Positions 1 to 9,156 are shown, counted from the first letter of the stretch. The stretch: 64,000 nucleotides of DNA from Taibaiella koreensis (GCF_003545715.1 NZ_QVNU01000007.1:372001-436000), one strand, 5' to 3'. Notes: generated by a model from the sequence alone, not told the origin. Program-made: numbers and translations.

Positions 1-1
1 G

Positions 2-139
2 CTGAATGGTAACATTCGTGTAGAGGACGTAAAGATAGACAATGTGGAGCTGATGAATCCAGCCCGTCAGCCTATCGCTTCGGTAGTAATGACCCGTGCG
101 CTGCGTCAGGCCGAAACCGAAGAAAAGAAAGGTAAATAA
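2..139 (+). CDS. 3' end of an unidentified protein (partial)
   Basis: An open frame enters from the left edge and ends at a TAA, giving the last 45 residues of a protein. The tail contains the segment VEDVKIDNVELMNPARQP and closes with a charged, Lys/Glu-rich stretch. I do not recognise the family and assign no function. It is followed after about 20 bases by a strong intrinsic terminator, which supports this being a true gene end rather than a chance frame. Confidence 0.6.
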   Translation: MNGNIRVEDVKIDNVELMNPARQPIASVVMTRALRQAETEEKKGK

Positions 140-159
140 GCTATTGCATTTTGCTTACG

Positions 160-190
160 AATGCCGTACCGTCTGGTGCGGCATTTTTTT
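160..190 (+). terminator. Rho-independent terminator
   Basis: An 11-bp stem (AATGCCGTACC / GGTGCGGCATT, with one G-U pair) closes a four-base GTCT loop and is followed directly by a run of T. It sits just after the stop codon of the partial left-edge gene and would end that transcript. Confidence 0.85.
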
Positions 191-299
191 GTGCAAACCG
201 GAACATGTTAATTGTGTCCTCCTGCATATACCTTCATGGGGAAGATGCGTTAAAGCATATTGCATTAGAACCGCTGATCTGAATGCGCTACCCTAATCT

Positions 300-986
300 A
301 TGAAACGGTCTGTTTGTTGCCTGTTAGTATTATTGCGTTGTACTATCAACGCTTTTGCCCAGGAAAGCGATATTCATTCGCAGGAAATACCTTTGGTTAC
401 GATCGAGGCTCATGCAGGCAAGAAGCAGGAGATGTCTTCCTTTAACCTGTTGCGCTATGGCTCACGTATGGGCAGCATGTTGCTTTGTACCGAGCAACTC
501 GGTATCCTGGTCCCGCAGCGCGTCGATTCGGTGCTGTACCTGCATTCGGCTGTGATCCCTTTCGAATACGTGAAAGAAGCGCTAGCGCTTACCGGAACCA
601 GCAGGCCGGAATACGACTTTTTTCTCCTGCTGCCTTTCCCTTCAGGCGATAGTTTTATCCGGCTGGATCCGGAGTATATTGTGGAAAAGGGGAGGGCTAC
701 CTGGTATGGAACCGTGCGGCGCCGCCTGATACTGGATATCGGTGAGCGCCTGTTGTTGAAAGAGGCTATTCCCTATTTCTATTTTTTCATGAAACCCAGA
801 TGCGCCGGCGAGGCGAGCAGCAGAGAGATCTTCCGTTTTGTGCATCGCTTCCGTTCTAAGCTTACCTACCAGAAGATAAATGATAAGGTCCTGTTGTGGG
901 ACCTTCGCCAGCGGGATGTGGCATTTCTTCGAAGCGCCTTCTTTTTAAACTGGCAGCTGAAGCTGGATTATCGCTGTGATCTTTAG
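300..986 (+). CDS. Secreted protein of unknown function
   Basis: This 228-residue protein begins with a classical signal peptide (MKRSVCCLLVLLRC... ending near AFAQ at residue 21), so it should be exported across the inner membrane. The rest is a mixed alpha/beta sequence with many Phe, Tyr and Leu residues, including FFLLLPFP and PYFYFFMK. I see no catalytic motif or recognised domain, and no sorting domain or lipobox. It stands alone between a plus-strand terminator upstream and the convergent metal-efflux operon downstream. The function is unknown. Confidence 0.6.
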   Translation: MKRSVCCLLVLLRCTINAFAQESDIHSQEIPLVTIEAHAGKKQEMSSFNLLRYGSRMGSMLLCTEQLGILVPQRVDSVLYLHSAVIPFEYVKEALALTGTSRPEYDFFLLLPFPSGDSFIRLDPEYIVEKGRATWYGTVRRRLILDIGERLLLKEAIPYFYFFMKPRCAGEASSREIFRFVHRFRSKLTYQKINDKVLLWDLRQRDVAFLRSAFFLNWQLKLDYRCDL

Positions 987-1008
987 TGTACCCGGGAATC
1001 TGAGGCGA

Positions 1009-1043
1009 TAATAAAGAAAGGCCGCCTCTGAACAGAAGCGGCC
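1009..1043 (-). terminator. Terminator of the metal-efflux operon
   Basis: GGCCGC, a mismatch, TCTG, an AA loop, CAGA, a mismatch and GCGGCC form a long hairpin between two convergent genes. Read on the minus strand it is followed by TTTCTTTATT, so it suits the efflux operon. It may also act weakly on the plus-strand gene. Confidence 0.75.
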
Positions 1044-1097
1044 GTTTCCAACAAAAAATAAGAACAAGGCCGGATTGGAAAAAGCGGCCATTATCTG

Positions 1098-4000
1098 TTA
1101 TTGGCCTACAGCGCCAATCTTTTTGAGCAGCTTACGGTTCTCCCTTTTATGAATAAGGTTGTAAGCTTTGTAATACAATATAGGAAGGATGAGCAGTGTC
1201 AATATGGTGGAGGTAACCAGGCCGCCGATCACCACAATGGCCAGGGGCTTTTGGGTCTCGGAACCAATGCCTGTGCTGATCGCCGCCGGCAGCAGGCCTA
1301 TGGCTGCCATCAGGGCTGTCATGACCACGGGCCGGGTACGGGCGATCACACCCTGTTCCAATGCTTCTTTGATCGGTATCTTGGCCTCCAGGTTTTTCTT
1401 AAATACACTGATGAGGATAACGCCGTTCTGGATACACACTCCGAAGAGGGCAATAAAGCCGATACCGGCGCTGATGCTGAAATTCATACCGGTGATGTGC
1501 AGGGCCAGGATACCGCCTATAAGCGCGAAAGGCACGTTCATCAATGTCAATACTGAGTCCTTTACATTACCGAACAGTACGAACAGGATCATGAAGATGC
1601 CCAGCAGGCACAACGGTACCACGTTGGACAGTGTTTTGGATGCCCTTTGTGCATTTTCAAATTCACCGTTCCAGGTAAGGTCATAGCCCTTGGGCAGCTT
1701 TACATGGGCTTTTACTTTTTCCTGTGCCTCTTTAATAGTGCTGCCCAGGTCGCGGCCACGTACGGAGAATTTTACCGGGATATAACGCGAGTTGTTGTCA
1801 CGGTATACAAACGAAGGACCGGTCAGCACCTTGATCTCGCTGATCTCCTTAATGGGGATCTTGGAGCCGTCCTGGGTAGGTACCATCAGCTGCTCGATCT
1901 TTTCTTCCGTATTCCGGAATTCCTTATCGTAGCGGATACGGATGTCAAACTTGCGTTCGCCTTCGTAAAGCTGAGTGGCTGCTTTACCACCGATCGCCAT
2001 TTCGATCACGGAGTTGGCATCGGTAATGCTGACGCCATACAAAGCCATTTTCTGCTGGTTGAGCTCGATACGGAATTCGGGCTGGCCCAGATTACGCAAT
2101 ACGCCCAGGTCCTCTACGCCCTGGACAGTACGCAACTGATCCATCACCTGGTTGGCCAGGCCATTGAGCGTATTGAAATCCTGACCGAAGATCTTGACCG
2201 CAAGCGATGCCGGCACACCAGCCACGGCCTCTTCTACGTTGTCGCGTATAGGCTGCGAGTAGTTGAACAGGATGCCGGGAAACTGGCTCAGCTTCTTGTT
2301 CATATCCTCAACCAGGCTTTCTGTAGTCACGCCTTTGGGCCAGTCTTTTTTCTGTTTCAGGTCGACCGCGATCTCTACATTGAAAAAACCTTTAGGATCG
2401 GTACCGTCGACCGTACGGCCCACCTGTGCCAGCGTATGATTGACCTCGGGATACTTTTCAATGATGCTCATCATCTTGCGGGCCATATCGTTGGACTGTT
2501 CCAGCGAAGCGCTCATAGGCAGCTGCGCTTTTACCCACAGTGCGCCTTCGTCCAGCTCGGGCAGGAATTCGGAGCCCAGGAATTTGGAGGAAAAGAAGGT
2601 GAGCACCATAAAGGAAACTGCTGCGATGAGGCTGAGACGCTGATGTCTGAATACCCAGCGAAAAGCGTTCCCGATGTTCTTTTCGAAGAAAGAGACGAGG
2701 ATGTTATGCTTTTCCTTAACGTTCTTACGCAGCAGCACACTGGCAAAGGCAGGCACGAAGGTAAGTGTATAGATAAGCGCACCCAGCAAGGCAAAGCCAA
2801 GGGTAAAGGCTAGCGGAGAAAACATTTTACCTTCAACTTTCTGGAATGCAAAGATGGGAATAAGACAGGTAATGATGATGAGCTTGGAGAAGAAGATCGC
2901 CTTGCCCATTTCGGTGCCCACCTGCTTGAACAGTCCCAGCTTGGCCAGCTTGTTGAAGCGTTCCATGCCTACCTCTTTTGCTTTATGGTCGAGCGCTACA
3001 AAGATGCCCTCGACCATGACGACCGCACCATCGATAATGATACCGAAATCGACAGCACCCATCGATAAGAGGTTGGCGGTCATGCCGCGCATACGCATCA
3101 GCATAAAGGCGAAAAGCAGCGCCAGCGGCACGATCAGGCTCACGATAAGCGTGGTGCGCCAGTCGGCCATAAAGAGGAGCACGATCACGGTTACCAATAC
3201 GATACCTTCAAACAGGTTGTGCAGCACGGTCTCTGTGGCGAAGTCCATCAGTGTGGTACGGTCGTAGAAGGGAACGATCTTGACATCCTTGGGCAGGATA
3301 TTCTCATTCAGATCTTTCACTTTATCATGGATGCGTCCCAATACCTCTGCTGCATTCTCACCCTTGCGCATCACTACGATCCCTTCTACCACATCGTCCT
3401 TGTTGTCGCGGTGTACCTGTCCCAGCCTGGGTTTTTCGGTTTCTACTACATCGGCCAGGTTTTTGACCAGGATGGGCACGCCGTTGATCTTCGTCACGAT
3501 CACATTCTTGATCTCATCCACGTTGTTGAGCAGGCCTATGCCCCTTACAATAAAAGCTTGTCCGTTGCGTTCGATCACATCGCCGCCCACATTGATATTG
3601 CTTTTGTTGACGGCCTCGTATACATCGAGTGCCGTCAGGCCGTAGTGGTTGATGCTATTGGGATTTACCCGTATTTCGTATATCTTTTCACCACCGCTGA
3701 AGGTGTTTACATCGGCTACGCCGGGAATCGATTTAAAGCGGCGGTCGAGTACCCATTCCTGTATAGTATTAAGCTCTCTTATATCGCGGCTCTTGCTTTC
3801 GAGGGTATAGCGGTATACCTCACCCGTAGGGCCATAGGGCGGCTGCACATCGGGCTTGATGCCGTCGGGAAGGTCGGCGTCGTTGAGCCGGCTGAATACC
3901 TGCTGGCGGGCAAAGGCGTCGTCTACATCGTCGTCGAAGATCAGCCGTACGTAGGAAAGGCCAAAGGAAGAAGTCGAGCGGAGGTTAATCTTTTTTTGCA

Positions 4001-4235
4001 CCGAGTTCATGGCGGTTTCCAGCGGAACGGTGACGAAGCGTTCCACCTCTTCGGCGCTGCGTCCCGGCCATTGCGTAATGATGATGATCTGGGTATTGGT
4101 CACATCTGGAAAGGTCTCGATAGGCGTGTTGCGGTAGCTAATGAAGCCGATCACTGCCAGCACCGCGGTCAGGAAGAAGACCAGGTACCTGTGCCTTAGC
4201 GAGAAATGAATGATTTGCTTTATGACTTTATTCAT
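1098..4235 (-). CDS. Heavy-metal RND efflux pump, CzcA/CusA family
   Basis: This 1,045-residue inner-membrane pump has the usual length for the HME-RND family. It exports metal cations by proton antiport through a tripartite envelope complex. Visible hallmarks are the N-terminal membrane helix (residues 12-30), the large periplasmic loops, and the TM4 motif DFGIIIDGAVVMVE with the acidic triad D396, D402 and E409, which corresponds to the proton-relay residues of CzcA. It follows the adaptor (lipoprotein) gene by 56 bases and ends the operon. The metal (Cu/Ag versus Zn/Co/Cd) cannot be fixed by reading. The DFG...DG...E motif is the generic heavy-metal type. Confidence 0.95.
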   Translation of the reverse strand: MNKVIKQIIHFSLRHRYLVFFLTAVLAVIGFISYRNTPIETFPDVTNTQIIIITQWPGRSAEEVERFVTVPLETAMNSVQKKINLRSTSSFGLSYVRLIFDDDVDDAFARQQVFSRLNDADLPDGIKPDVQPPYGPTGEVYRYTLESKSRDIRELNTIQEWVLDRRFKSIPGVADVNTFSGGEKIYEIRVNPNSINHYGLTALDVYEAVNKSNINVGGDVIERNGQAFIVRGIGLLNNVDEIKNVIVTKINGVPILVKNLADVVETEKPRLGQVHRDNKDDVVEGIVVMRKGENAAEVLGRIHDKVKDLNENILPKDVKIVPFYDRTTLMDFATETVLHNLFEGIVLVTVIVLLFMADWRTTLIVSLIVPLALLFAFMLMRMRGMTANLLSMGAVDFGIIIDGAVVMVEGIFVALDHKAKEVGMERFNKLAKLGLFKQVGTEMGKAIFFSKLIIITCLIPIFAFQKVEGKMFSPLAFTLGFALLGALIYTLTFVPAFASVLLRKNVKEKHNILVSFFEKNIGNAFRWVFRHQRLSLIAAVSFMVLTFFSSKFLGSEFLPELDEGALWVKAQLPMSASLEQSNDMARKMMSIIEKYPEVNHTLAQVGRTVDGTDPKGFFNVEIAVDLKQKKDWPKGVTTESLVEDMNKKLSQFPGILFNYSQPIRDNVEEAVAGVPASLAVKIFGQDFNTLNGLANQVMDQLRTVQGVEDLGVLRNLGQPEFRIELNQQKMALYGVSITDANSVIEMAIGGKAATQLYEGERKFDIRIRYDKEFRNTEEKIEQLMVPTQDGSKIPIKEISEIKVLTGPSFVYRDNNSRYIPVKFSVRGRDLGSTIKEAQEKVKAHVKLPKGYDLTWNGEFENAQRASKTLSNVVPLCLLGIFMILFVLFGNVKDSVLTLMNVPFALIGGILALHITGMNFSISAGIGFIALFGVCIQNGVILISVFKKNLEAKIPIKEALEQGVIARTRPVVMTALMAAIGLLPAAISTGIGSETQKPLAIVVIGGLVTSTILTLLILPILYYKAYNLIHKRENRKLLKKIGAVGQ

Positions 4236-4291
4236 TGATTATCGTTTGTGGGAAAAATATGGCGAAAGCTACTCTGGAAGCGGCCTTGCAC

Positions 4292-5386
4292 CTATTCATT
4301 CATCAGCTGGTTGAAGATAAGGTTCTGATAACTGGTGATGAGCTTTGTTCCCGGCTGTACACCTTCGGAAATGTAAGTGCGATCGTTCACCGTCTTCAAT
4401 ACAGTGACCTGGGCTATCTTGATATCGCTTTTGCCATTGTATACCACCACGTAGGTCTTGCCGTCCTGCGACACCAGGGCTGCAGTAGGGATACAGATCG
4501 CTTTTTGTCCTTCGTTGTTGCTTACGATCACTTTGGTAAACATGTCGGGTTTCAGCAGCATATCTGTATTCTCGAGCACCACCCTTATCCGCATGGTCTT
4601 ACTTTGCGGATCAAGCACCTGGCCGGTTTTGTCGATCTTACCGGTATAGGCCTTATCGGGGTAGGCGGCAGGCACTACTTTTACTTCGAAACCTTCCCGC
4701 ACTTTGGCGATATCGGTCTCGTATACATTGGCGTAGATCCATACATTTTTCAGATCGGAAATGGTGAACAGGTTGTCGCCCATGTCGGGACGGATAAATG
4801 CACCTGTAGCCGTCTTTTTTTCCACCACATAGCCGTCGATAGGAGAGGTGAGCACGTATTCGCCGTTAGCATTGGTGCGGCCGCCGCCATTGATGCTGAT
4901 CGTGGCCTGTACCTTTTCCCTGCCTGCCAGGGCTTTTTCATAGGTTTGTTTCGCCTCGGTATATTCCCTTTCGCTGCTGATGCCATTTTTATAAAGTGCT
5001 TCCGCATTGTCCAGCTGCCTTTTGGCGATCGAAACATCTGCCTTGGCGCTGCTCAGGTCACTGTAATTGCCGGCCACGTCGGCGCTGCGGATCACCGCCA
5101 GCACCTGGCCTTTGCTTACTTTATCACCCACCGATACACGGGTATCGGTTACCTGGCCGCTGCTGCGCGGAAATATACGTACCAGGTTATTTTCATTAAA
5201 GCTTACCTCGCCGCTCAGCGACAGCTCATCGCTGATATTGCAGTAAGATACCGTATCGATCCGTATCAGCCGCTGCATGGAATCGCTTAGTGTAAAAGGC
5301 TGCGGCGCTTCTTTCTGCTCCTGCTTTTCTTTGCAGGAAGCCAGCGTGATCAGGGTGATAAGGATGATGGCTATTGAAGATTTCAT
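4292..5386 (-). CDS. RND periplasmic adaptor (membrane fusion protein), CzcB/CusB type
   Basis: This 364-residue adaptor links the RND pump to the outer-membrane channel. It starts with a lipoprotein signal whose lipobox is LASC (Cys18), so it is probably anchored by lipid. The order of parts is typical: a beta-barrel/lipoyl half-motif (RSSGQVTDTRVSVGDKVSKGQ, about residues 74-94), an alpha-helical hairpin (about 100-150), the second lipoyl half (LTSPIDGYVVE), then a barrel ending with VYNGKSDIKIAQVTV. It sits between the channel gene (48 bases upstream) and the pump gene (56 bases downstream) in one minus-strand operon. Confidence 0.93.
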   Translation of the reverse strand: MKSSIAIILITLITLASCKEKQEQKEAPQPFTLSDSMQRLIRIDTVSYCNISDELSLSGEVSFNENNLVRIFPRSSGQVTDTRVSVGDKVSKGQVLAVIRSADVAGNYSDLSSAKADVSIAKRQLDNAEALYKNGISSEREYTEAKQTYEKALAGREKVQATISINGGGRTNANGEYVLTSPIDGYVVEKKTATGAFIRPDMGDNLFTISDLKNVWIYANVYETDIAKVREGFEVKVVPAAYPDKAYTGKIDKTGQVLDPQSKTMRIRVVLENTDMLLKPDMFTKVIVSNNEGQKAICIPTAALVSQDGKTYVVVYNGKSDIKIAQVTVLKTVNDRTYISEGVQPGTKLITSYQNLIFNQLMNE

Positions 5387-5434
5387 ATGCTTAAATTGAT
5401 TTTTTTCGGGAACGGCAGGTTCAGGGCCGTTGTA

Positions 5435-6748
5435 TTAAAAGATATCGGCACCCAATTGAAGGTTCAGCTCTTCTTTGGCCAGCTGGGTATCCAGCTGTAG
5501 TTGCAGCTGTTTGGTGCGCACCTCCTCGTAATCGTTGAAGTAGTCGATAAACTCCAGCAGGCTGATCTGCCGTTGTCTGAAGCTTTCTGCAATGTTTTCC
5601 TGCAACTTCTTATAATCGGCATAGAAGTCCTGGTGGGCGCCCGTTTGTAGCTGCAGGGTATACTGGTATTTTTTGTAGGCGCTGGCCACATCGTTTTGCA
5701 GGCGCACGTCGGCTTGCGACAAATTAGTTTCCTCCTGCTTCACTTGCCAGCGTGCAGCCTTAATATTGCCCCTGTTGCCATTCAGGATGGGCAAAGGCAA
5801 CGACAGGCCCAGGCCTACATAGTGCGGCGTATAATTGCTGTTATGATCGTAGCTGGGACCTACAGTTACATCGGGTACTGCCAGCGCTTTTTGGAACGCC
5901 AGGTTCTGCCGCTGGTACTGTACCTGCAGCTGTCCCAGCTGGTAAGTGGCATTGTTCTCTTTGGCCGTATCAACCAACGAAGCCACATTAAGCGAAGGAC
6001 GCAGCTGGCCCGACTGTACTTCCGGTATGGGGTGGAGCACGGTGTCGCCGGTGATCTGCAGCAGTGTTTTCAATTCCGACTGGCTGTCTTCAATCTGCTT
6101 CAGGTTATCGGCCATTTGCTGCTTCAGGTTTACCTGTAACGCCTGCACACGAAGCAGGTCTTTACGGGCAATGTTGCCTGCGCTGAACTGGCCGGTCATG
6201 CCTGCGAGCAATTGATCGAGTTGCCGGTCCTGCTCGGTATACAAGTCCTGTACTGCCTGCAGCTGCACCAGTGTATGAAAGTCGCTGCGCAGCTGGAATT
6301 TCAGGTGTTGCATCAACTCGGTGAACCGCCACTGGCTGATGTTAACGCCGGTTTGGGCCATGCTGATCTGCTTGCCGCGTTTACCGGCGGTCTTGATCAA
6401 CTGCTGCACCTGGACGAAGAACTGCCCTTTGGGCGTGCCGTCAGGATTGGTGCCATGTTCAAACCATTTGTTGTTGGAATATACATTTTGATCTGTCGTT
6501 AGCGTAGGGTCGTCCCAAAGCCTGGCCTGCTGTACCAGCGCTTTGCTGGCTTCGATATTGTAGTGCTGTGCCAACAGTTCAAGGTTCTTCTCCAGGAAGA
6601 TCCTTTCGGTTTGTTTTAGTGTCAGGGAGAGGGTGTCGGTCCGGCTTTGCGCTTGGACCGGCTGTGTCCCCAGCAGCAGGGTAAAGAGACCTGGTGCGAT
6701 ACGCAGGACCCAGCCCCATCCACGAAGGGAATGTTTGAGGGTAATCAT
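5435..6748 (-). CDS. TolC/CzcC-family outer-membrane efflux channel
   Basis: A trimeric outer-membrane channel subunit that completes the tripartite metal exporter. The 437-residue protein has a signal peptide ending at VQAQ and two homologous halves of long amphipathic helices rich in Gln, Leu and Ala, the OEP fold. I start it at the ATG at 6748 because this places the hydrophobic signal sequence at the N terminus. A longer frame to 6799 adds 17 residues of unlikely leader. It precedes the adaptor and pump genes in the same direction, the usual czcCBA order. Confidence 0.9.
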   Translation of the reverse strand: MITLKHSLRGWGWVLRIAPGLFTLLLGTQPVQAQSRTDTLSLTLKQTERIFLEKNLELLAQHYNIEASKALVQQARLWDDPTLTTDQNVYSNNKWFEHGTNPDGTPKGQFFVQVQQLIKTAGKRGKQISMAQTGVNISQWRFTELMQHLKFQLRSDFHTLVQLQAVQDLYTEQDRQLDQLLAGMTGQFSAGNIARKDLLRVQALQVNLKQQMADNLKQIEDSQSELKTLLQITGDTVLHPIPEVQSGQLRPSLNVASLVDTAKENNATYQLGQLQVQYQRQNLAFQKALAVPDVTVGPSYDHNSNYTPHYVGLGLSLPLPILNGNRGNIKAARWQVKQEETNLSQADVRLQNDVASAYKKYQYTLQLQTGAHQDFYADYKKLQENIAESFRQRQISLLEFIDYFNDYEEVRTKQLQLQLDTQLAKEELNLQLGADIF

Positions 6749-6845
6749 AAATAAATAATAGATTAAAGACGTGATCCGGGTATAGGAACAATGAGCCAAG
6801 GCCTCTTAAAAGGCATAGCAATGCATCAATCTGGAAGAGGAATAA

Positions 6846-7247
6846 CTATGCAGGGGGATGATTGATCTCTTTCCAGAACAAATAGGAATAGTTATCGCAA
6901 AAGCCGGGAAGGGCCATGGCGGCCCCATCATTATGATAGACGATATTCTCCGGAAGCCTGGCGAAATGATCCTGGTGGACCATTTTGAAAGAGATATTGT
7001 GCTTCAGCTCGCCCGACTGCTTATCGTTCTTGTGCCTGGGCTCAGGGAAAGCGTTCTGATAGCCTGCAACATCCTCTACCATGAGCTCGGCGAAGGAATC
7101 GATAGGGTTAGCATCCTTTAACTGGGCCTTTGCAGAGCAAAAGCAGTTGTTGCAATAGAAGTTCGTATTGTAAATACTGAGGTTCAGTATCTGCAAGGCC
7201 AGGATAACCAGGAGGAACTTTCTAGAATATAAGCGGACGAAGGGCAT
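6846..7247 (-). CDS. Small Cys/His-containing membrane-anchored protein heading the efflux operon
   Basis: A 133-residue protein that is first in the metal-efflux operon, 97 bases ahead of the channel start. It has one N-terminal hydrophobic segment (about residues 11-26) followed at once by a Cys cluster (YCNNCFCSAK). The remainder is polar and contains several His residues. A small gene in this position suggests an accessory role such as metal capture or sensing, but this is inference from context. I do not recognise the family. Confidence 0.6.
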   Translation of the reverse strand: MPFVRLYSRKFLLVILALQILNLSIYNTNFYCNNCFCSAKAQLKDANPIDSFAELMVEDVAGYQNAFPEPRHKNDKQSGELKHNISFKMVHQDHFARLPENIVYHNDGAAMALPGFCDNYSYLFWKEINHPPA

Positions 7248-7283
7248 TTAGGTTCAAACGAAGAATCGTTTCGATTATTGCCA

Positions 7284-7291
7284 CAAAAGTA
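7284..7291 (-). promoter_or_regulatory. Probable promoter (-7 box) of the metal-efflux operon
   Basis: On the minus strand TACTTTTG matches the Bacteroidota -7 consensus TAnnTTTG, 36 bases ahead of the first operon gene. No good -33 TTTG is present. Between the box and the start codon lies the dyad AATCG-TTT-CGATT (7264-7276), which could be an operator or a small leader hairpin. Confidence 0.5.
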
Positions 7292-7353
7292 ATAGCAATT
7301 TAGATGGGATAAAACAGGGAAACATTAAATAACGAATAATTTACCAAAGGCTG

Positions 7354-7395
7354 TATATATAAAATGCCTCCGCAAAGGAAGGCATTTTATATATA
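7354..7395 (-). terminator. Terminator of gap
   Basis: A perfect 16-bp inverted repeat (left arm 7354-7369, right arm 7380-7395) around a 10-base loop directly follows the gap stop codon. The outer part of the stem is A/T only, which allows it to act as a terminator without a separate T run. Confidence 0.75.
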
Positions 7396-7412
7396 GTATA
7401 TCGCTGAGCTGC

Positions 7413-8423
7413 TTATTTGATCAGTCCCGCGAAGTATTTTACGGTACGCACCAGCTGAGACACATAGCTCATCTCGTTATCGTACCAGCTTACGGTCTTT
7501 ACCAGCTGTGCGTCGCCTACAGTCACCACTTTGGTTTGTGTAGCGTCGAACAGGGAACCAAAGGTGGTACCGATGATATCGCTGGAGACGATCTCATCTT
7601 CATTGTAGCCGAAGGATTCGTTGGCGGCAGCTTTCATTGCAGCGTTCACTTCTTCGGCGGTTACTTTTTTACCCAGGATGGTGGTCAGCTCGGTGAGGGA
7701 GCCGGTTACAGTAGGCACGCGTTGTGCACCGCCGTCCAGCTTGCCTTTCAGGTCGGGTAGTACCAGGCCAATGGCTTTGGCAGCACCGGTGGAATTGGGA
7801 ACAATGTTCTCGGCAGCAGCACGGGCGCGGCGCAGGTCGCCTTTGGCGTGCGGTGCATCCAGCGTATTCTGATCGTTGGTATAAGCGTGCACGGTAGTCA
7901 TTTGGCCGGCCTTGATCTCGTATTGCTCATGCAGGACTTTAGCCATGGGAGCCAGGCAGTTGGTAGTGCAGGAAGCGCAGCTGATAATAGTTTCGGAACC
8001 GTCGAGGATATCGTGGTTTACGTTGAACACTACGGTTTTGAGGTCGCCGGTAGCAGGAGCGGAGATCACGACACGCTTGGCGCCCGCAGTAATGTGGGCT
8101 TTAGCCTTCTCCGCATCAGTAAAGAAACCGGTGCACTCCAGTACAACATCTACCTCATGCTGTCCCCAGGGGATCTGCGAAGGATCCCGCTGAGCGTATA
8201 TTTTAATCTCGTGACCATTAACGGTAATGGCGTTTTCGGAATGATTTACTTCTTGTCCGAAACGGCCCTGGGCGGTATCGTACTTCAGCAAATGCGCCAG
8301 TACCTTCGGCTCAGTAAGATCGTTGATGGCAACGACATCAATTCCTTCCATGTTGTAGATTTGACGGAAGGCGAGGCGGCCAATACGCCCGAAACCATTA
8401 ATGGCAACTTTAACTTTACTCAT
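7413..8423 (-). CDS. gap: Type I glyceraldehyde-3-phosphate dehydrogenase
   Basis: This cytosolic glycolytic enzyme oxidises glyceraldehyde-3-phosphate to 1,3-bisphosphoglycerate with NAD. The 336-residue length is standard. The N-terminal Rossmann motif ([16 protein letters not shown]), the catalytic Cys motif [12 protein letters not shown] (about residues 150-160) and the C-terminal [16 protein letters not shown] are all present. The ND pair near residue 35 ([10 protein letters not shown]) is typical of NAD preference. It is a single-gene unit with its own promoter and terminator. Confidence 0.98.
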   Translation of the reverse strand: MSKVKVAINGFGRIGRLAFRQIYNMEGIDVVAINDLTEPKVLAHLLKYDTAQGRFGQEVNHSENAITVNGHEIKIYAQRDPSQIPWGQHEVDVVLECTGFFTDAEKAKAHITAGAKRVVISAPATGDLKTVVFNVNHDILDGSETIISCASCTTNCLAPMAKVLHEQYEIKAGQMTTVHAYTNDQNTLDAPHAKGDLRRARAAAENIVPNSTGAAKAIGLVLPDLKGKLDGGAQRVPTVTGSLTELTTILGKKVTAEEVNAAMKAAANESFGYNEDEIVSSDIIGTTFGSLFDATQTKVVTVGDAQLVKTVSWYDNEMSYVSQLVRTVKYFAGLIK

Positions 8424-8462
8424 TGTTTAAAATCGGATTTTTACTGTGTTAAAAAATCGGTG

Positions 8463-8493
8463 CAAAGGTAAATGCAAGCAAAGTATTTTCCAA
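8463..8493 (-). promoter_or_regulatory. Promoter of gap
   Basis: On the minus strand TTG, 20 bases, then TACCTTTG: a near-perfect Bacteroidota housekeeping promoter ending 40 bases before the gap start codon. Confidence 0.75.
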
Positions 8494-8549
8494 TTAATGT
8501 GGACAGCCTGCGTAAGCAAAATGATTTTTTGGAAAATTTTTTGCGTTTT

Positions 8550-8580
8550 TTTGGAAATGTAAAAAAGTATGCTACCTTTG
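8550..8580 (+). promoter_or_regulatory. Promoter of tRNA-Glu
   Basis: TTTG (8550-8553), exactly 19 bases, then TACCTTTG (8573-8580) matches the Bacteroidota -33/-7 consensus in full. It lies 19 bases upstream of the mature tRNA 5' end. Confidence 0.85.
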
Positions 8581-8599
8581 CCATCCCAAAGCAATCAAC

Positions 8600-8671
8600 G
8601 CCGCGTTGGTCAAGGGGTTAAGACGCCTCCCTTTCACGGAGGAATCACGGGTTCGATTCCCGTACGTGGTA
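8600..8671 (+). tRNA. tRNA-Glu, anticodon TTC
   Basis: The cloverleaf can be drawn completely. The acceptor stem GCCGCGT/ACGTGGT has two G-U pairs. The D arm is short (GTC/GAC). The anticodon stem CCTCC/GGAGG encloses loop CTTTCAC with anticodon TTC at 8633-8635. The T arm ACGGG/CCCGT encloses TTCGATT. No CCA is encoded. It has its own promoter and terminator. Its 3' end is the likely left edge of the A+T-rich islet that follows. Confidence 0.93.
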
Positions 8672-8673
8672 CA
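8657..8673 (+). repeat. attL-like site: tRNA-Glu 3' end
   Basis: The last 15 bases of the tRNA plus two (TTCCCGTACGTGGTACA) recur in degenerate form, in the same orientation, at 12414-12430, with 14 of 17 bases identical. The two copies bracket the A+T-rich block. This resembles the att repeats left by tRNA-targeting integrases, but no integrase gene lies between them. The att reading is therefore inference. Confidence 0.35.
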
Positions 8674-8678
8674 CAAGC

Positions 8679-8704
8679 AAAACCCGCTCTCAGAGCGGGT
8701 TTTG
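8679..8704 (+). terminator. Terminator of tRNA-Glu
   Basis: AAAACCCGCT, a CTCAG loop, then AGCGGGTTTT form a strong hairpin with a built-in T run, eight bases after the tRNA. Confidence 0.85.
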
Positions 8705-8805
8705 TGTTATAACCCTTAATGGGAATTGAACACTCAAATTTTTGACAATGTGGATTATAAGCAATAAGGTTTCGGACATCTTAAGCCTTATTAATTTGAT
8801 AGGCT

Positions 8806-9156
8806 CTATGCTCCATACAATTCAATATTCTTATCCTTGCGGTTAAAAATCATTCTTGTAGGCGCATTGATATTTGATCTTGGCACAGTTACAGAATTTA
8901 TATCAGGACTTTCACTCAACCATTCAAATATTTCATCTTTCAACTTTTGAATAGCATTCTCGTGATTAGTTAATTCAGCTTGAATCGCGATTTTATCCTG
9001 CCTCGCTTCTTCTAAGTGGGTGATAACATTCATAGATACATCCCCTTTATTATCGCGCAAAATATCATTAACGAGTTTTGATACAGCATCGAGACGTTGC
9101 TTTATTTCAGGTGTTGCATAATGAAGTTGTAAATAATCCGTAAGCTTTGAGTTCAT
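8806..9156 (-). CDS. Small helical protein of the tRNA-Glu islet, unknown function
   Basis: A 116-residue, mostly alpha-helical and probably coiled-coil protein. It has a heptad-like stretch with many Glu, Lys, Ala and Ile (about residues 45-85), followed by a short beta-like tail (NSVTVPRSNINAPTRMIFNRKDKNIELYGA). I see no catalytic motif. It lies 70 bases downstream of the HEPN gene on the same strand and is probably co-transcribed with it. A partner or antidote role is possible but only inferred from position. The A+T-rich codon use matches the islet, not the flanking chromosome. Confidence 0.55.
   Translation of the reverse strand: MNSKLTDYLQLHYATPEIKQRLDAVSKLVNDILRDNKGDVSMNVITHLEEARQDKIAIQAELTNHENAIQKLKDEIFEWLSESPDINSVTVPRSNINAPTRMIFNRKDKNIELYGA

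Noticed and set aside
1647-2813. Long open plus-strand frame opposite the RND pump gene
   Set aside because: It lies wholly antisense to a well-supported pump gene and its protein has no family character. G+C-biased codons of the real gene keep the opposite strand open.
3219-4199. 326-codon plus-strand frame opposite the RND pump
   Set aside because: Antisense shadow of the pump gene; His/Tyr/Val-rich low-information translation.
4235-5290. 351-codon plus-strand frame opposite the adaptor gene
   Set aside because: Antisense to the lipoprotein adaptor with clear lipobox and lipoyl motifs.
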